DNA from: Opitutaceae bacterium
GTDB taxonomy: Bacteria > Verrucomicrobiota > Verrucomicrobiia > Opitutales > Opitutaceae
Length of the DNA: 64,000 nucleotides
NCBI GenBank assembly: GCA_016715765.1
Contig: JADJZJ010000019.1
Span: 1-64,000, forward strand
Direction of reading: 5' to 3'
Positions within the stretch are counted from its first letter, which is position 1. Each line of letters begins with the position of its first letter. Of this stretch, positions 37,104 through 45,769 are shown piece after piece. Made by a program: the position numbers and the translations under genes. The notes under the pieces were generated by a model. It made no database searches. It was not told the DNA's origin and was given only the letters and a program-made list of their open reading frames with translations.

Positions 37104-38522
37104 ATGAAACCTTTCATCCACGACGACTTTCTCCTGCAGTCCGACGCGGCGCGCTCGCTTTATCACACCTACGCCAAGGCCGAGCCGATCTACGACTACC
37201 ACTGCCACCTGCCGCAGAAGCTGATCGCGGAAAACCACCGCTTCGCCGACCTCGCCGAGATCTGGCTCGGCGGCGACCACTACAAATGGCGGGCGATGCG
37301 TTCCAATGGCATCGCCGAGCGCGTCTGCACCGGCGACGCCGCCCCGCGCGAAAAGTTCGACGCCTGGTGCGCCGCCGTCCCGCACACCGTGGGCAATCCG
37401 CTCTACCACTGGTCGCACCTTGAGCTGAAGCGCTACTTCGGCCTCGACGTCATCATCAGCCCGCAGACGGCCGACACGATCTGGCGCGAGGCCAATGCGA
37501 AGCTCGCGGACCTGCGCGTGCACGACATCCTCGCCGCCAACCAGGTCGCCGTCATCTGCACGACCGACGACCCCGCCGATTCATTGGCCGACCACGCCCG
37601 CATCGCCAAGCTGGGCCTCAGGACCCGCGTCTATCCGACCTTCCGCCCCGACAAGGCCCTCGGCGTCAACGCCCCCGCCACCTACAATCCCTGGCTCGAA
37701 CGGCTCGGCGGCGAAGCGGGCCTGCCGGTCAGGACGGTCGACGACCTGCTCGGCGCGTTGAAACGGCGCCACGACGACTTCCACGCCGCCGGCGGGCGGT
37801 TGTCGGACCATGGACTAGAGACCGCGCTGTCCGAACCCTGCACGCCCGCCGAGGCCGCGGCCATCTTTGCCGCCGCCCGCGCCGGCCGTGCCGCCACACC
37901 CGCCGAATGGGCGAAGTTCGGCTCGTACCTCATGCTCGAGTTCGGCCGCTGGGATGCGGCGAAGGGCTGGACCAAGCAGCTCCACCTCGGGGCCATGCGC
38001 AACAACAACACCCGCTTGTTGAAGTCGCTCGGACCCGACACCGGCTTCGACAGCATCGGCGACTTCCCGCAGGCCCGCGCGCTCGGCCGGTACCTCGACG
38101 CCCTTGACGCCACCGGCGAACTGCCGCGCACCGTGCTCTACAATCTCAATCCCGCCGACAACTACGCCTTCGCGACCATGATCGGCAATTTCCAGGACGG
38201 ATCCGTCCCCGGGAAGATCCAGCTCGGCAGCGGCTGGTGGTTCCTCGACCAGAAGGAGGCGATGGAGTGGCAGATGAATGCGCTGGCGAACCTCGGTCTG
38301 CTCAGCCGCTTCGTCGGCATGCTCACCGACTCGCGCAGCTTCATGAGCTACACCCGCCACGAGTATTTCCGCCGCGTGCTGTGCAACCTCCTCGGCGCCC
38401 AGATGGAGCGCGGCGAACTCCCGGACGACCCCGCCCACATTGGCGGCATGGTGAAGAACATCAGCTTCGCCAACGCCCGCGCGTATTTCCGCCTGGGCCT
38501 CGATCCCGCCTACGCCGGCTAG
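37104..38522 (+). CDS. uxaC: Glucuronate/galacturonate isomerase
   Basis: A 472-residue UxaC of the amidohydrolase superfamily, equal in length to the E. coli enzyme (470). Seen are the metal-binding YDYHCHLPQKLIAENHRFADLAEIWLGGDHYKW start (about 31-65, His34 and His36), DVIISPQTADTIW, CTTDDPADSL, KQLHLGAMRNNN (His near 299), GSGWWFLDQ, FVGMLTDSRSFMSYTRHEYFRR and NISFANARAYF. It converts D-galacturonate to D-tagaturonate and D-glucuronate to D-fructuronate. ATG at 37104 fits; the upstream codon at 37083 lies in the repeat. It ends the SDR-UxaE-UxaC run. Confidence 0.96.
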   Translation: MKPFIHDDFLLQSDAARSLYHTYAKAEPIYDYHCHLPQKLIAENHRFADLAEIWLGGDHYKWRAMRSNGIAERVCTGDAAPREKFDAWCAAVPHTVGNPLYHWSHLELKRYFGLDVIISPQTADTIWREANAKLADLRVHDILAANQVAVICTTDDPADSLADHARIAKLGLRTRVYPTFRPDKALGVNAPATYNPWLERLGGEAGLPVRTVDDLLGALKRRHDDFHAAGGRLSDHGLETALSEPCTPAEAAAIFAAARAGRAATPAEWAKFGSYLMLEFGRWDAAKGWTKQLHLGAMRNNNTRLLKSLGPDTGFDSIGDFPQARALGRYLDALDATGELPRTVLYNLNPADNYAFATMIGNFQDGSVPGKIQLGSGWWFLDQKEAMEWQMNALANLGLLSRFVGMLTDSRSFMSYTRHEYFRRVLCNLLGAQMERGELPDDPAHIGGMVKNISFANARAYFRLGLDPAYAG

Positions 38523-38534
38523 ATTTGCCGGGAT

Positions 38535-38609
38535 GTAGGGCGGGGATTCCAATCCCCGCCTTTGAGCGTGGACGGTTATTCGAGGCGGGGATCGGAATCC
38601 CCGCCCCAC
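38535..38609. repeat. REPIN after uxaC
   Basis: The left arm starts GTAGGCGGGG-like at 38535 (GTAGGGCGGGGATTCCAATC), and the right arm is GAGGCGGGGATCGGAATCCC with CGCCCCAC. It begins 12 bp after the uxaC stop and can also act as the transcript-ending hairpin. Confidence 0.8.
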
Positions 38610-39112
38610 AATTTCAAGCAAACAGGAATCCTGTAGCTACGAGCGTGAGCGAGTGGGCAGGAGACCCTCAAGCGATCCAATTTGCCGCAAAGCGCGCAAT
38701 ATTCCCAACGAGAGATGAAGCGTCCAAGGCGTCTACTGACGCGCAGGCGACTTTATCTGCCAGCCACACCCTTGGTGTCCTTAACCGGCCAAAATCCGGA
38801 TCGAAAAAACGCCAGGCCGGCGCACAACCATCGCGGCTTGTCCTCTTCGGCGCAGCCTGCCGTTCCGCCCCTCACACTTTGTCACGTAATACGTGACAAA
38901 GCCTCCGCCAGGCCCGGCGCTGCCCAGTGCCGATAAAACGGCCGCAGACTCAGTATCGCTTCAACCGGCCTCCATCCGCACCGGCTGTAAGCACCTGAAT
39001 CCTTTGTCACGTATTACGTGACAAAGCGTTTGGTGGGTGTGAGTGGTGGTGCAGGGTTGTCCGACGCGGCTTGTCAATGGGTGCGGTGCGGGGCGATGCT
39101 CGCGGCCACGCC
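38610..39112. repeat. 500-bp gene-free gap with a decayed element and paired 23-bp palindromes
   Basis: No convincing gene is seen. A divergent copy of the CACAAAG element is recognisable at about 38683-38787 (GCCGCAAAG, ATGAAGCG, AAGGCGTCTACTGACGCGCA, CTTGGTGTCCTTAACC). Two near-perfect palindromes follow: TTTGTCACGTAATACGTGAC with AAA at 38878-38900, and its exact reverse complement at 39003-39025. They are 125 bp apart, so they form an inverted pair bordering a 102-bp middle. They may be operators of the dehydrogenase at 39113 or ends of a small mobile element. Confidence 0.55.
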
Positions 39113-40141
39113 ATGAGCTCCGCCATCCTTGTTCATCCACGTTTCGATATGGTCTGGCCGTTTGCGGCTGATCAGGCCCGCATGCTATGGGCGGCGCAGG
39201 GTCCGGTGGAGTTTGTGCGTCTCGTCGCTGCGGACAACCGTCCGGCGGGTGAGATCATCACGCAACCGTCGACCATCAAGCGCCTGCTGCTGCTTGACGT
39301 GCCGCTGACGCCGGCATGCACCATGCGGTTTCCGGCGCTGCAGGAAATCGCCTGGAACGAGGGCGGGTACACTCATGAGAGCACCGAACGCGCGGTCGTG
39401 CTCGCGGCGCTGTCCGCCCGCGGGGTGCGGGTGATCCAGCACACCTCGGAAGGATTCTGGGGGCAGTCGGTGGCGGAGTTCGGCCTCGCGCTCACGCTGG
39501 CGGCACTCCGGCGCATTCCGCAGCTCCATCACGAGATGCTCACGAGCCTCAAGCCCTGGGACTACTCGCCGCCCGGCGGGGTGGGGCAGCCGGGCGCGCG
39601 CGGACACCAGTTCGGCGACGATCCGCGGTTCACCGGCGGCACGCTCGAGGGCAAGCGCGTGCGGATTGTCGGCGCGGGCAACATCGCCAGCCGCTACGCC
39701 AGCTTCTGCCGGATGCTCGGGGCCGACGTGGCCGCCTGGGATCCGTTTGCCGCCGAGCCGGCGTTTCACCGCAGCGGGGCGCGGCGCGAGCATTTCCTCG
39801 AACGGCTGGTCCGCGATGCGGAGATCTTTGCGCCGATGGTGCCGCTTACCGGGCAGACGCGCGGACTCGTGACCGCGACCCACCTCGACGCCCTGCCGCG
39901 CGGCGCGCTCGTGGTGCTCGTGACCCGGGCCGGCATCTGTGACATGACCGCGTTGCGCCGCCGGGTGCTGGCCGACGAGGTCGCATTGGCCGCCGACGTC
40001 TTCGATGTGGAGCCGCTGCCGCTCGGCGATCCCTTGCTGGGTCGGGCGAATGTCGTCCACACCCCGCACAACGCCGGCCGCACCCGCCAGGCCAATGAGC
40101 AGTGGGCGGAGATGCTGCTGGCGCAGTTTCTCCCGGTTTGA
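39113..40141 (+). CDS. D-2-hydroxyacid dehydrogenase-like protein
   Basis: A 342-residue NAD-dependent 2-hydroxyacid dehydrogenase family member. The nucleotide-binding motif is RVRIVGAGNIASRYASF (about residues 183-199), followed by DPFAAEP, VPLTGQTRGLVT, the catalytic Arg region LVTRAGICD, DVFDVEPLP and the C-terminal HTPHNAGRTRQ with the catalytic His. ATG at 39113 is preferred over an in-frame codon at 39071. It is more divergent than the enzyme at 13923, and the glycine motif GAGNIA is slightly unusual. The substrate is unknown. It stands alone between repeats. Confidence 0.85.
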   Translation: MSSAILVHPRFDMVWPFAADQARMLWAAQGPVEFVRLVAADNRPAGEIITQPSTIKRLLLLDVPLTPACTMRFPALQEIAWNEGGYTHESTERAVVLAALSARGVRVIQHTSEGFWGQSVAEFGLALTLAALRRIPQLHHEMLTSLKPWDYSPPGGVGQPGARGHQFGDDPRFTGGTLEGKRVRIVGAGNIASRYASFCRMLGADVAAWDPFAAEPAFHRSGARREHFLERLVRDAEIFAPMVPLTGQTRGLVTATHLDALPRGALVVLVTRAGICDMTALRRRVLADEVALAADVFDVEPLPLGDPLLGRANVVHTPHNAGRTRQANEQWAEMLLAQFLPV

Positions 40142-40148
40142 GGATCCT

Positions 40149-40215
40149 CCCTGAGAGGCGGGCGGTCCGCCCGCATAAAATGTCCGCATGCGGGCGAGCC
40201 GCCCGCGCTCCCAGG
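40149..40215. repeat. Palindromic repeat with GGGCGG arms
   Basis: The arms CTGAGAGGCGGGCGG with CCGCCCGCAT and ATGCGGGCGAGC with GCCCGCGCTCCCAGG are inverted. They lie just after the dehydrogenase stop. This is a further REP type (head GGGAGCGCGGGCG on the minus strand), distinct from the GTAG group. Confidence 0.6.
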
Positions 40216-40244
40216 AAGGAAACAAATTTATAAATTAGATATTG

Positions 40245-40269
40245 CTTAATTAAGAAATAACTTAATTAA
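40245..40269. promoter_or_regulatory. AT-rich promoter/operator of the ArsR-SRPBCC genes
   Basis: CTTAATTAAG (40245-40254) and CTTAATTAAA (40261-40270) are tandem palindromes in a stretch that is AT-rich (40221-40270), unlike the GC-rich surroundings. They end 7 bp before the ArsR start at 40277. Dyads of this kind next to ArsR genes are typical autoregulatory sites; that they bind this ArsR is inference. Confidence 0.55.
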
Positions 40270-40276
40270 AGGGCGT

Positions 40277-40701
40277 ATGCAAAGCCTGAGCGCCCTATCC
40301 GATCCCACCCGCCGACGCATCATTGAATTGCTGGCCACCGAGGAGCACACCGCGGGGAGCTCGTGGCAGAATTCGACATGTCCGCCCCGGCCATCTCGCA
40401 GCATTTGAAGGTATTGCGCGATTCCGAGCTCGTGCAGGTGAGGGCAGAGGGACAGCGCCGGGTCTATGCGGTCAATCCGGCCGGATTTGAGGAGCTCGAT
40501 GCCTGGCTGCACCGCATGCACGGATTTTGGAGCCGGCGGCTTGATGCCTTGGAGCAGGCCTTGAGGGAGGAAAAGCCGACGCGAGCGAAGGCCGGGCGTT
40601 CCCGGGGATCCGCCGCTTCCCGGCCCCGTCCGCCGTCGCAGCCCCAGGCTGAGCCGGCCACCGAGTTTTCCCACGAAATCATCAAAATGGAGACACCATG
40701 A
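40277..40701 (+). pseudogene. ArsR-family winged-helix regulator, broken by one missing base
   Basis: The first frame from ATG 40277 reads MQSLSALSDPTRRRIIELLA, the standard ArsR opening. The second frame carries the rest: LVAEFDMSAPAISQHLKVLR, VQVRAEGQRRVYAVNPAGFEELDAWL and a basic Pro/Arg-rich tail to 40701. Adding one G to the GGGG at 40354-40357 joins them through AGELVAEFDMS. The whole protein would be about 141 residues, normal for the ArsR type paired with SRPBCC (AHSA1) proteins. The stop overlaps the SRPBCC start by ATGA. Given other indels nearby, a sequencing error is more likely than loss of function. Confidence 0.85.
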
Positions 40702-41255
40702 ACACAGAATACGGCCAGTATACCGCCCGCGGCGAAGTGCGTTTTGTCCGGCTGCTGCCGGGGTCGGTCGAACGCGTGTGGGCTTTTCTCACCGAATCCG
40801 AAAAGCGCAGCCGCTGGCTGGCGAGCGGGGCCATGGACCTGCGCGTGGGTGGCGGGGTGGAGCTGGTTTTCAATCACGTCAACATCACGCCGCACACCGA
40901 GCCCGTGCCGGAGAAATACCGCGATGCCGCCTGCGGCCACCCCATGACCGGCCGCATCACGCGCTGCGAGCCGCCCCGGGTGCTGGCGTACACGTGGGGC
41001 GAGGCCGACGGCAGTGATTCCGAAGTGACCTTTGAGCTGACCCCCGAATCCGGTGGCGCCACGCGCCTGGTGCTCACGCACCGCCGGCTGGGCGACAACC
41101 GCGACATGATCCTGAGCGTCAGCGCCGGCTGGCACGCGCATGTGGCAATTCTCATCGCGAAGCTCGCCGACGCCCCGGTGCCGCCGTTCTGGTCGGTGCA
41201 CGCGAAACTGGAGGAAGATTACGCGCGTTTGTTCGACGCCGCCAATAATAGGTAG
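40698..41255 (+). CDS. SRPBCC (AHSA1-like) domain protein
   Basis: A 185-residue START/Bet v1-like fold protein of the AHSA1/CalC group (VRFVRLLPGSVERVWAFLTE at about 15-34, RSRWLASGAMDLRVGGGVEL, HPMTGRITRCEPPRVLAYTW, SEVTFELTPESGGATRLVLTHRRL, GWHAHVAILIAKL). The fold binds a hydrophobic ligand. Pairs of ArsR regulator and SRPBCC protein in one transcript are common, and here the two genes overlap by 4 bp. The ligand and function are unknown; no Hsp90 link is implied. Confidence 0.9.
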   Translation: MNTEYGQYTARGEVRFVRLLPGSVERVWAFLTESEKRSRWLASGAMDLRVGGGVELVFNHVNITPHTEPVPEKYRDAACGHPMTGRITRCEPPRVLAYTWGEADGSDSEVTFELTPESGGATRLVLTHRRLGDNRDMILSVSAGWHAHVAILIAKLADAPVPPFWSVHAKLEEDYARLFDAANNR

Positions 41256-41312
41256 GATTGGGGGCTCCTCCTTCGGCTATATTCCCCCGCCTTGGAATAA
41301 CGAAATCTCCCT

Positions 41313-41372
41313 GTAGGAGCGGCTTTATGCCGCGATGATGCGCTCACAATCGCGGCATAAAGCCGCTCCTAC
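41313..41372. repeat. 60-bp GTAG REPIN
   Basis: Arms GTAGGAGCGGCTTTATGCCG and CGGCATAAAGCCGCTCCTAC are perfectly complementary around ATGATGCGCTCACA-like loop bases. A near-identical element is at 50726-50784. These arms resemble the best known GTAG REP type. Confidence 0.88.
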
Positions 41373-41471
41373 AATCTAGGCGGCAGCTCACAGGCAGTAA
41401 CCGGATCCCGCCCGGCAATTGCTGCCACCAAATGGCTTGGATGACACCTCGAGGTCTATTTGGCTGGCGGC

Positions 41472-42390
41472 ATGGCTTTCAGTTTTACCCCGGTCAGCGG
41501 CTTTGGCCTGGTGCCGACGGCGGAGCTGATCAATCGCGCCTTTGCGGATTACGTCGTAAAGTTTCAACTCACAGAGCCAGCCCTCTGGCAGGCGGCGCGG
41601 CTGGACAGCATCGACTTCAATGCCAGCTGCGTAGTGAACGTGGACGGCACCCCGGCTGGGGTTGCGCTGATGGCGCGGCGGGGTTGGACGAGCCGCGTGG
41701 CCGCGATGGCAGTGGTGCCGGAGTTCCGTCGCCAGCGGGCCGGGCGGGCGCTGATGGAGTACGTGCTCGCCGAGGCGAAACAGCGGGGCGAGCGCGCCAT
41801 GGTCCTCGAAGTCCTCACGAGCAACACGCCGGCGGTGCGATTGTATGAGTCGTTGGAATTTCGCCGGGTGCGCCGGCTGACAAGCTATGCCGGCCCGGCG
41901 CCGTCCGGCCTTTTGCCGGCACCCGGACTTGCCGAGGCCGACTTGCGGGCGGTGGCCGCCGCGCTGATCCGGGAGGAGGCGATCAACTGGCCCTGGCAAT
42001 TGTCGGGCGAAACGATCGCGATGCTGACCCCGCCGCACGTTGCCTATGAACTCGACGGGGCGTGGGTGGCCCTCGTCAACGCAGCCGGCCCGTCCGTCAC
42101 GATCCGCGCGCTGGCGGTCGATGGCCCCGGGCGTCGCACCGAGCGCGCCGTGCGCCTGCTGCACGCCGTCAGTGGCCCGCCACCCGGCCACCGACTGGCG
42201 TGTGAGCGCCATCTGGCCGGAGGACCTCGAGCCGTGGATCACCGGCGCCGGGCTCACGCGCGACGAACTAAGCCAGTGGCAGATGGTCGGGCTTAATCGC
42301 GGAAGGGCTCAGGCGGAGGCGCGGAGAAACCGCGGACACGAAAGCACTGATGGGATCGGTTCCGCCATAACAGCGATCCGCGTGGAATAG
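41472..42390 (+). CDS. GNAT-family N-acetyltransferase, C-terminus frameshifted
   Basis: The N-terminal acetyl-CoA binding domain is intact: VVNVDGTPAGVALMARR, VAAMAVVPEFRRQRAGRALMEYVLAEA with the RRxxAGR pyrophosphate loop (about 89-95), and VLEVLTSNTPAVRLYESLEF. A second half (about 145-260) follows. After LLHAV the frame changes: removing the extra A at 42171 gives VARHPATDWRVSAIWPEDLE, then TRDELSQWQM in the next frame. The last 30 or so residues to the TAG at 42388 come from a palindromic repeat (42311-42414), so the natural end may be near 42300. Substrate unknown. Confidence 0.82.
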
Positions 42391-42414
42391 GGTACCTCCG
42401 CGCTTCCGCGAACG
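42311..42414. repeat. Palindromic repeat with CGGAGGCGCGGAGAA arms
   Basis: The left arm AGGCGGAGGCGCGGAGAAAC and the right arm TACCTCCGCGCTTCCGCG are roughly inverted, with CGGTTCCGCC and GCGATCCGCG between. It overlaps the 3' end of the GNAT frame and separates it from the convergent hypothetical gene at 42425. Confidence 0.55.
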
Positions 42415-42424
42415 CGATCATTCC

Positions 42425-43030
42425 TTACGCGGCGAACGCCGGACAGTGCACCGCGAGGTCGCGGTCGGTGATGGCGGGGATGCGTTGCAGCGCAAAGATT
42501 GTGCGCGGTTCCCAAAGCTGCGAGCGCAGTGGCTCGAGGAAGCGGCGGGGCAGGTCGGGCGACTCGAGGTGACGCAGGATGTTCAACGTCTGGCGCGAGG
42601 CGGGGAGGCCCAGCCATTCGAGGACCCCGTAGATGCCGCTGCGCTCGTGCACGGCCTCGATCTCCGCCCAGCACGGGTTGGCCGTGCCGCGGAGGCTGAC
42701 ATGCGCGGCCACAAAGGCGGTCAGCGCCGGGGTCTCGATCAGGGCCGACGCCAGGCCGGGGCAACGGGCCACGACCTGCAGGGCTTCCATGCGCGCAAAC
42801 CCGAAGCATTCGAGGAAGGCGCGGATGTCGGCCGGCACGAAATCGAGGTAGGGCCGCCAGTCGCGGGTGCGGCAGGCGATGGACGCGGCGGCGAGGAGCT
42901 CGCTGTCGGGATTGATCGGCAGCCAGTCCTGGCCGTAGAGGCGCTCGAAGCGGACTTCCGGCCAGGGGGTGACGCGGTGGAGTTCACCGTAATGGGACCA
43001 GGTCAGGGCGATGGGCAGTTGGGTTTTCAT
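42425..43030 (-). CDS. Hypothetical protein divergent from a WYL regulator
   Basis: A 201-residue protein starting MKTQLPIALTWSHYGELHRV at 43030; a longer start at 43081 is less likely. I do not recognise a family. It is soluble, with no signal peptide or membrane segment. It has a mostly helical C-terminal half rich in Leu, Glu and Arg (SLRGTANPCWAEIEAVHERS, LNILRHLESPDLPRRFLEPL), which could be a helical-bundle or leucine-rich fold. Base use is like its neighbours. It diverges from the WYL regulator at 43249 with only a REPIN between, so it may be the regulator's target. Confidence 0.7.
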   Translation of the reverse strand: MKTQLPIALTWSHYGELHRVTPWPEVRFERLYGQDWLPINPDSELLAAASIACRTRDWRPYLDFVPADIRAFLECFGFARMEALQVVARCPGLASALIETPALTAFVAAHVSLRGTANPCWAEIEAVHERSGIYGVLEWLGLPASRQTLNILRHLESPDLPRRFLEPLRSQLWEPRTIFALQRIPAITDRDLAVHCPAFAA

Positions 43031-43151
43031 GGGGCGATGGATAAAAATCATGCCCCGAGAATACCGGAGAGGGTGGGACATTGCTTGGCCCAGGCTAAAA
43101 AATGTGCAGGATATTTTGCGATGACACCCACCGGCCTTCCGCCTCCGCCCT

Positions 43152-43231
43152 GCAGGGCCGGACCTTGGTCCGGCCTCGAAGGTGGTGACGGCATCGTGGC
43201 GTTACCTGGCGTCACCAAGGTGACGCCCTGC
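43152..43231. repeat. REPIN with GCAGGGC heads
   Basis: Left arm GCAGGGCCGGACCTTGGTCC and right arm GGCGTCACCAAGGTGACGCC with CTGC. Both are of the same plan, a GCAGGGC head followed by an ACCTTGGT-centred stem. The right arm lies 18 bp before the WYL start and would look like an operator if seen alone. Confidence 0.7.
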
Positions 43232-43248
43232 ATTGACTGAATTTTCCC

Positions 43249-44240
43249 ATGACCCCCAAACCACAGCTTTCCCGTCCGCCGCTCGAGCGCATGCTGCGCA
43301 TCCATGAGGAGCTGCGCCGGGGCGCGCTCGTCAACTGCACCAAGCTCGTCGAGTCCCTGGAGGTCTCGCGCAAGACCGTCGTGCGCGACATCGCCTTCAT
43401 GCGCGACCGGCTCGACCTGCCGATCGAGTTCGATTCGCGGCTCAACGCCTACCGCTACACGCAGCCGGTGAACTCGTTCCCGACCGTCAACGTGACGGAG
43501 GGCGAACTGCTGGCCCTGCTCGTGGCCCAGCGCGCCCTGGAGCAGTACCGCGGCACGCCCTTCCACCGGCAGCTGGAGGTGGCGTTCGGCAAGCTCGCGG
43601 CCGGCCTGCGCGACCGGATCTCGTTCTCCCCGGCCGACGAACTGCGCGCCGTGTCGTTCAAAAACATTGGTCTCGGCCGGACCGACCTCGCGGTGTTCAA
43701 CGCCCTCAGCGCCGCGGTGCTGCACCAGGTGGAGGTGACCTTCGCCTACCGCAAGCCCGGCGAGGCGAAGGCCGCGGCGCGGCGCGTGCAGCCGTACCAT
43801 CTGGCCAACCGCGAGAACCTCTGGTACCTCGTGGGCTTCGATCCGGAGCGCGGCGCCCTGCGCACGTTCGCGCTCACGCGCATCACGGGGGTCGCGACGA
43901 CCAAGGCCGCCTTCAGGCGGCCGATGGATTTTTCGCCCGAGAAATTCTTTGCCAGCGCCCTCGGCGTGCTGGGCGGCGCGGGCGACTGGCGCGTGGTCAT
44001 CCGCTTCTCCGCCGCCGCGGCCGAGCGCGTGCGCGAGCGCGAGTGGCACGAATCGCAGGAAATCCGCGAACTGCCCGGCGGAGCGCTGGAATTGCAGCTG
44101 CGGCTCGGCGCGCTGGAGGAGGTCGAGCAATGGATCCTCGGCTGGGGCGCCGCGGCCGAGGTGGTGGGTCCCCCGGATTGCGCGAGCGCATTTCGGGGAA
44201 GACCGCGGCAACCCTCGCGAAGACGTACCGAGCGGTTTAA
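43249..44240 (+). CDS. HTH-WYL domain transcriptional regulator, frameshifted near the 3' end
   Basis: About 330 residues. An N-terminal HTH_11-type winged helix (MLRIHEELRRGALVNCTKLVESLEVSRKTVVRDIAFMRDRL, about 14-55) is followed by a WYL domain (about 145-215: LSAAVLHQVEVTFAYRKPGE, VQPYHLANRENLWYLVGFD, LRTFALTRITGVATTKAAF) and a WCX-like C-terminal domain (DWRVVIRFSAAAAERVRERE). Near 44170 one base is missing: the continuing frame gives LRERISGKTAATLAKTYRAV and a TAA at 44238-44240. WYL regulators often sense nucleic-acid or small-molecule signals. The divergent hypothetical gene at 42425 is a candidate target. Confidence 0.88.
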
Positions 44241-44560
44241 CCGGAATACGGAGAACGGCCGAAAACCAAACCGAAGCAAGGCACAGAAGGCGCAGCACAA
44301 AAGGACCAATCATAACAGAGGAAGCAGAGCAAACGAAGGTTTGAATTTGCAAGCCCCCCGCCCCTCCGCCCTCCCCTGCAGAACGTCTGCCCGAGAGCCC
44401 CTCGTATCATCCTGACCGGGGCCGGGCGGACCAAAACCGGGTAAGCCCCGCCGAAACCCCGGGCCCACCATCCGCCAATCATCCGCGACAGAACGAAACC
44501 GTACACCATTATCAAACGGGGATTTCACGGGATCGGATTTGCAGGCCATCGCGGACAAAG
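44241..44560. repeat. Intergenic repeat remnants before the second anomalous block
   Basis: No gene. Positions 44270-44340 (AAGGCACAGAAGG, AAAGGACCAATCATAACAG, GGAAGCAGAGCAAACG) resemble 54590-54650 (AAGGCACAAAAAGC, AGGATCCAATCATTG, GGGGAAGCAAGGGAAACGG), so this is a second copy of that element. At 44550-44573 the start of a CACAAAG-type element (GCGGACAAAGAACACAAGCC) is visible before the sequence turns into G/C only. Confidence 0.5.
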
Positions 44561-45690
44561 AACACAAGCCGCGGGCCGTCCTCGCCGCGGGCGGCGGGGC
44601 GCGGGGGGGGGTCCCCCGGCGGGGCGCGGTGGCGGGGGTATTGGAATTGGGGGTCTCGTCCGCGCGGCCGGCGGTCGACCAGGCGGGGAGGCGCCGCTTC
44701 GCGGCGGCGGTTTGTTTCATGCGCGTCCACGACCTTTGTGGGGCGCCCGGGGGCGCGGCGCAGAGAGCGGGCCGGGTTCTCGTCAGTTTTAACGCCTGAT
44801 CCGCAGGGCGTGTCCGCGGGCGGGGCCGCGGCCGGCCGGCCGGGGTCGCGGCCCCCCCCCGCCCCGCGGGGGGGTTCGGCGGTTTCGGCCGCGCGCGCGG
44901 GGGCCGTCCGCGGCCCCCGGCCCGCCCGGGGCGGGCCGGCCGCGGCGCGCGGCCGGGCGCCGCCGCGCCGACCGAGCGCAGAGCCGCCAGCGGGGCAGGG
45001 CGGGCGCGGCCCCGCCTGCCCGCCGGACCCCGAACCCCGCCTTCCCGTCCCCGCCCGGGCGCGCCGGCGCGGCCCCCCGCCGGCGGGGGGCGGGCGGGCG
45101 CGCCCCGGGCGGGGGGGGCGCCGTCGCCAACACGCCGGGCCCGCCGCCACGCGCGGGTCCGGCGGGGGCCCGGCGCGGCGGGGGGCCCGGGTCACCACGC
45201 CGCCGCGGCGGGGGGCGGCGCGGTCGGGGTCTGGCGGGGCGCCCGGGCCCCGCCCCCGCGCCGCGGGGGGGCCGGGGGCGGGCGGGGGGCCCGGGGCCCC
45301 GGCCCCGCCGCGCCCCCGCCCGCCGGGCCCCCGCCCCCGGCGGGGCGGCGTTGCGCCGCTGGGGGGGGGGGTCGGGGCGGGCCCGCCTCGAGCGCGGGGC
45401 GAGGCCGCGGGGGGCCCCGCGGGCGGGGGGGGGCGCGGGGACCGCGCCCGCCGGCGCGGGCGGCCCCGCGCGCGACCACCGCGCCGGCCCCCCGCGCGCC
45501 GCGGCGCGGGCGCGCGGGGCCCGCCCCGGGCCGCTGGCCGCCGCGCGCGCGCGGGCGCGCCGGGCGGGCCGCGGGGGCGGCGCGGGCGCGCGGGCGGGGG
45601 CGCGGGGGGGCGCGGCGGGGGCGGCGCGGCCGTGCCGGCGCGCCCGGGCCCTCCCCGCGCCCCGCGGCCGCCCCCCAGCGGGCTTGCATG
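44561..45690. other. Second anomalous block, almost pure G and C, probable artefact
   Basis: From about 44570 A and T become rare, and from 44815 to 45690 the sequence is a mixture of G and C runs (CGCGCGGG, GGGGGGGG and similar) with no codon-like periodicity. Long open frames on both strands are Arg, Pro, Gly and Ala only. Traces of a normal repeat appear near 44690-44770 (TTTCATGCGCGTCCACGACC, TTTGTGGGGCG, CGTCAGTTTTAACGCC), as if real sequence were fading. It ends at normal sequence near 45690. No gene is supported. Confidence 0.75.
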
Positions 45691-45769
45691 AACCAGTCGG
45701 TGTTCGCCCGTTGCCACGGCGCCGGGGCGGGGGAAAGGGAGGCATTCATGGGGACAGGGGTATCGGGCG

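Noticed and set aside
40698..41255. Hsp90 co-chaperone role for the AHSA1-like protein
   Set aside because: Bacterial ArsR-linked SRPBCC proteins share only the fold name; there is no evidence for an Hsp90 link.
43208..43227. GGCGTCACC/GGTGACGCC dyad as a WYL operator
   Set aside because: It is the right arm of a REPIN with a matching left arm at 43152, so the dyad is explained by the repeat.
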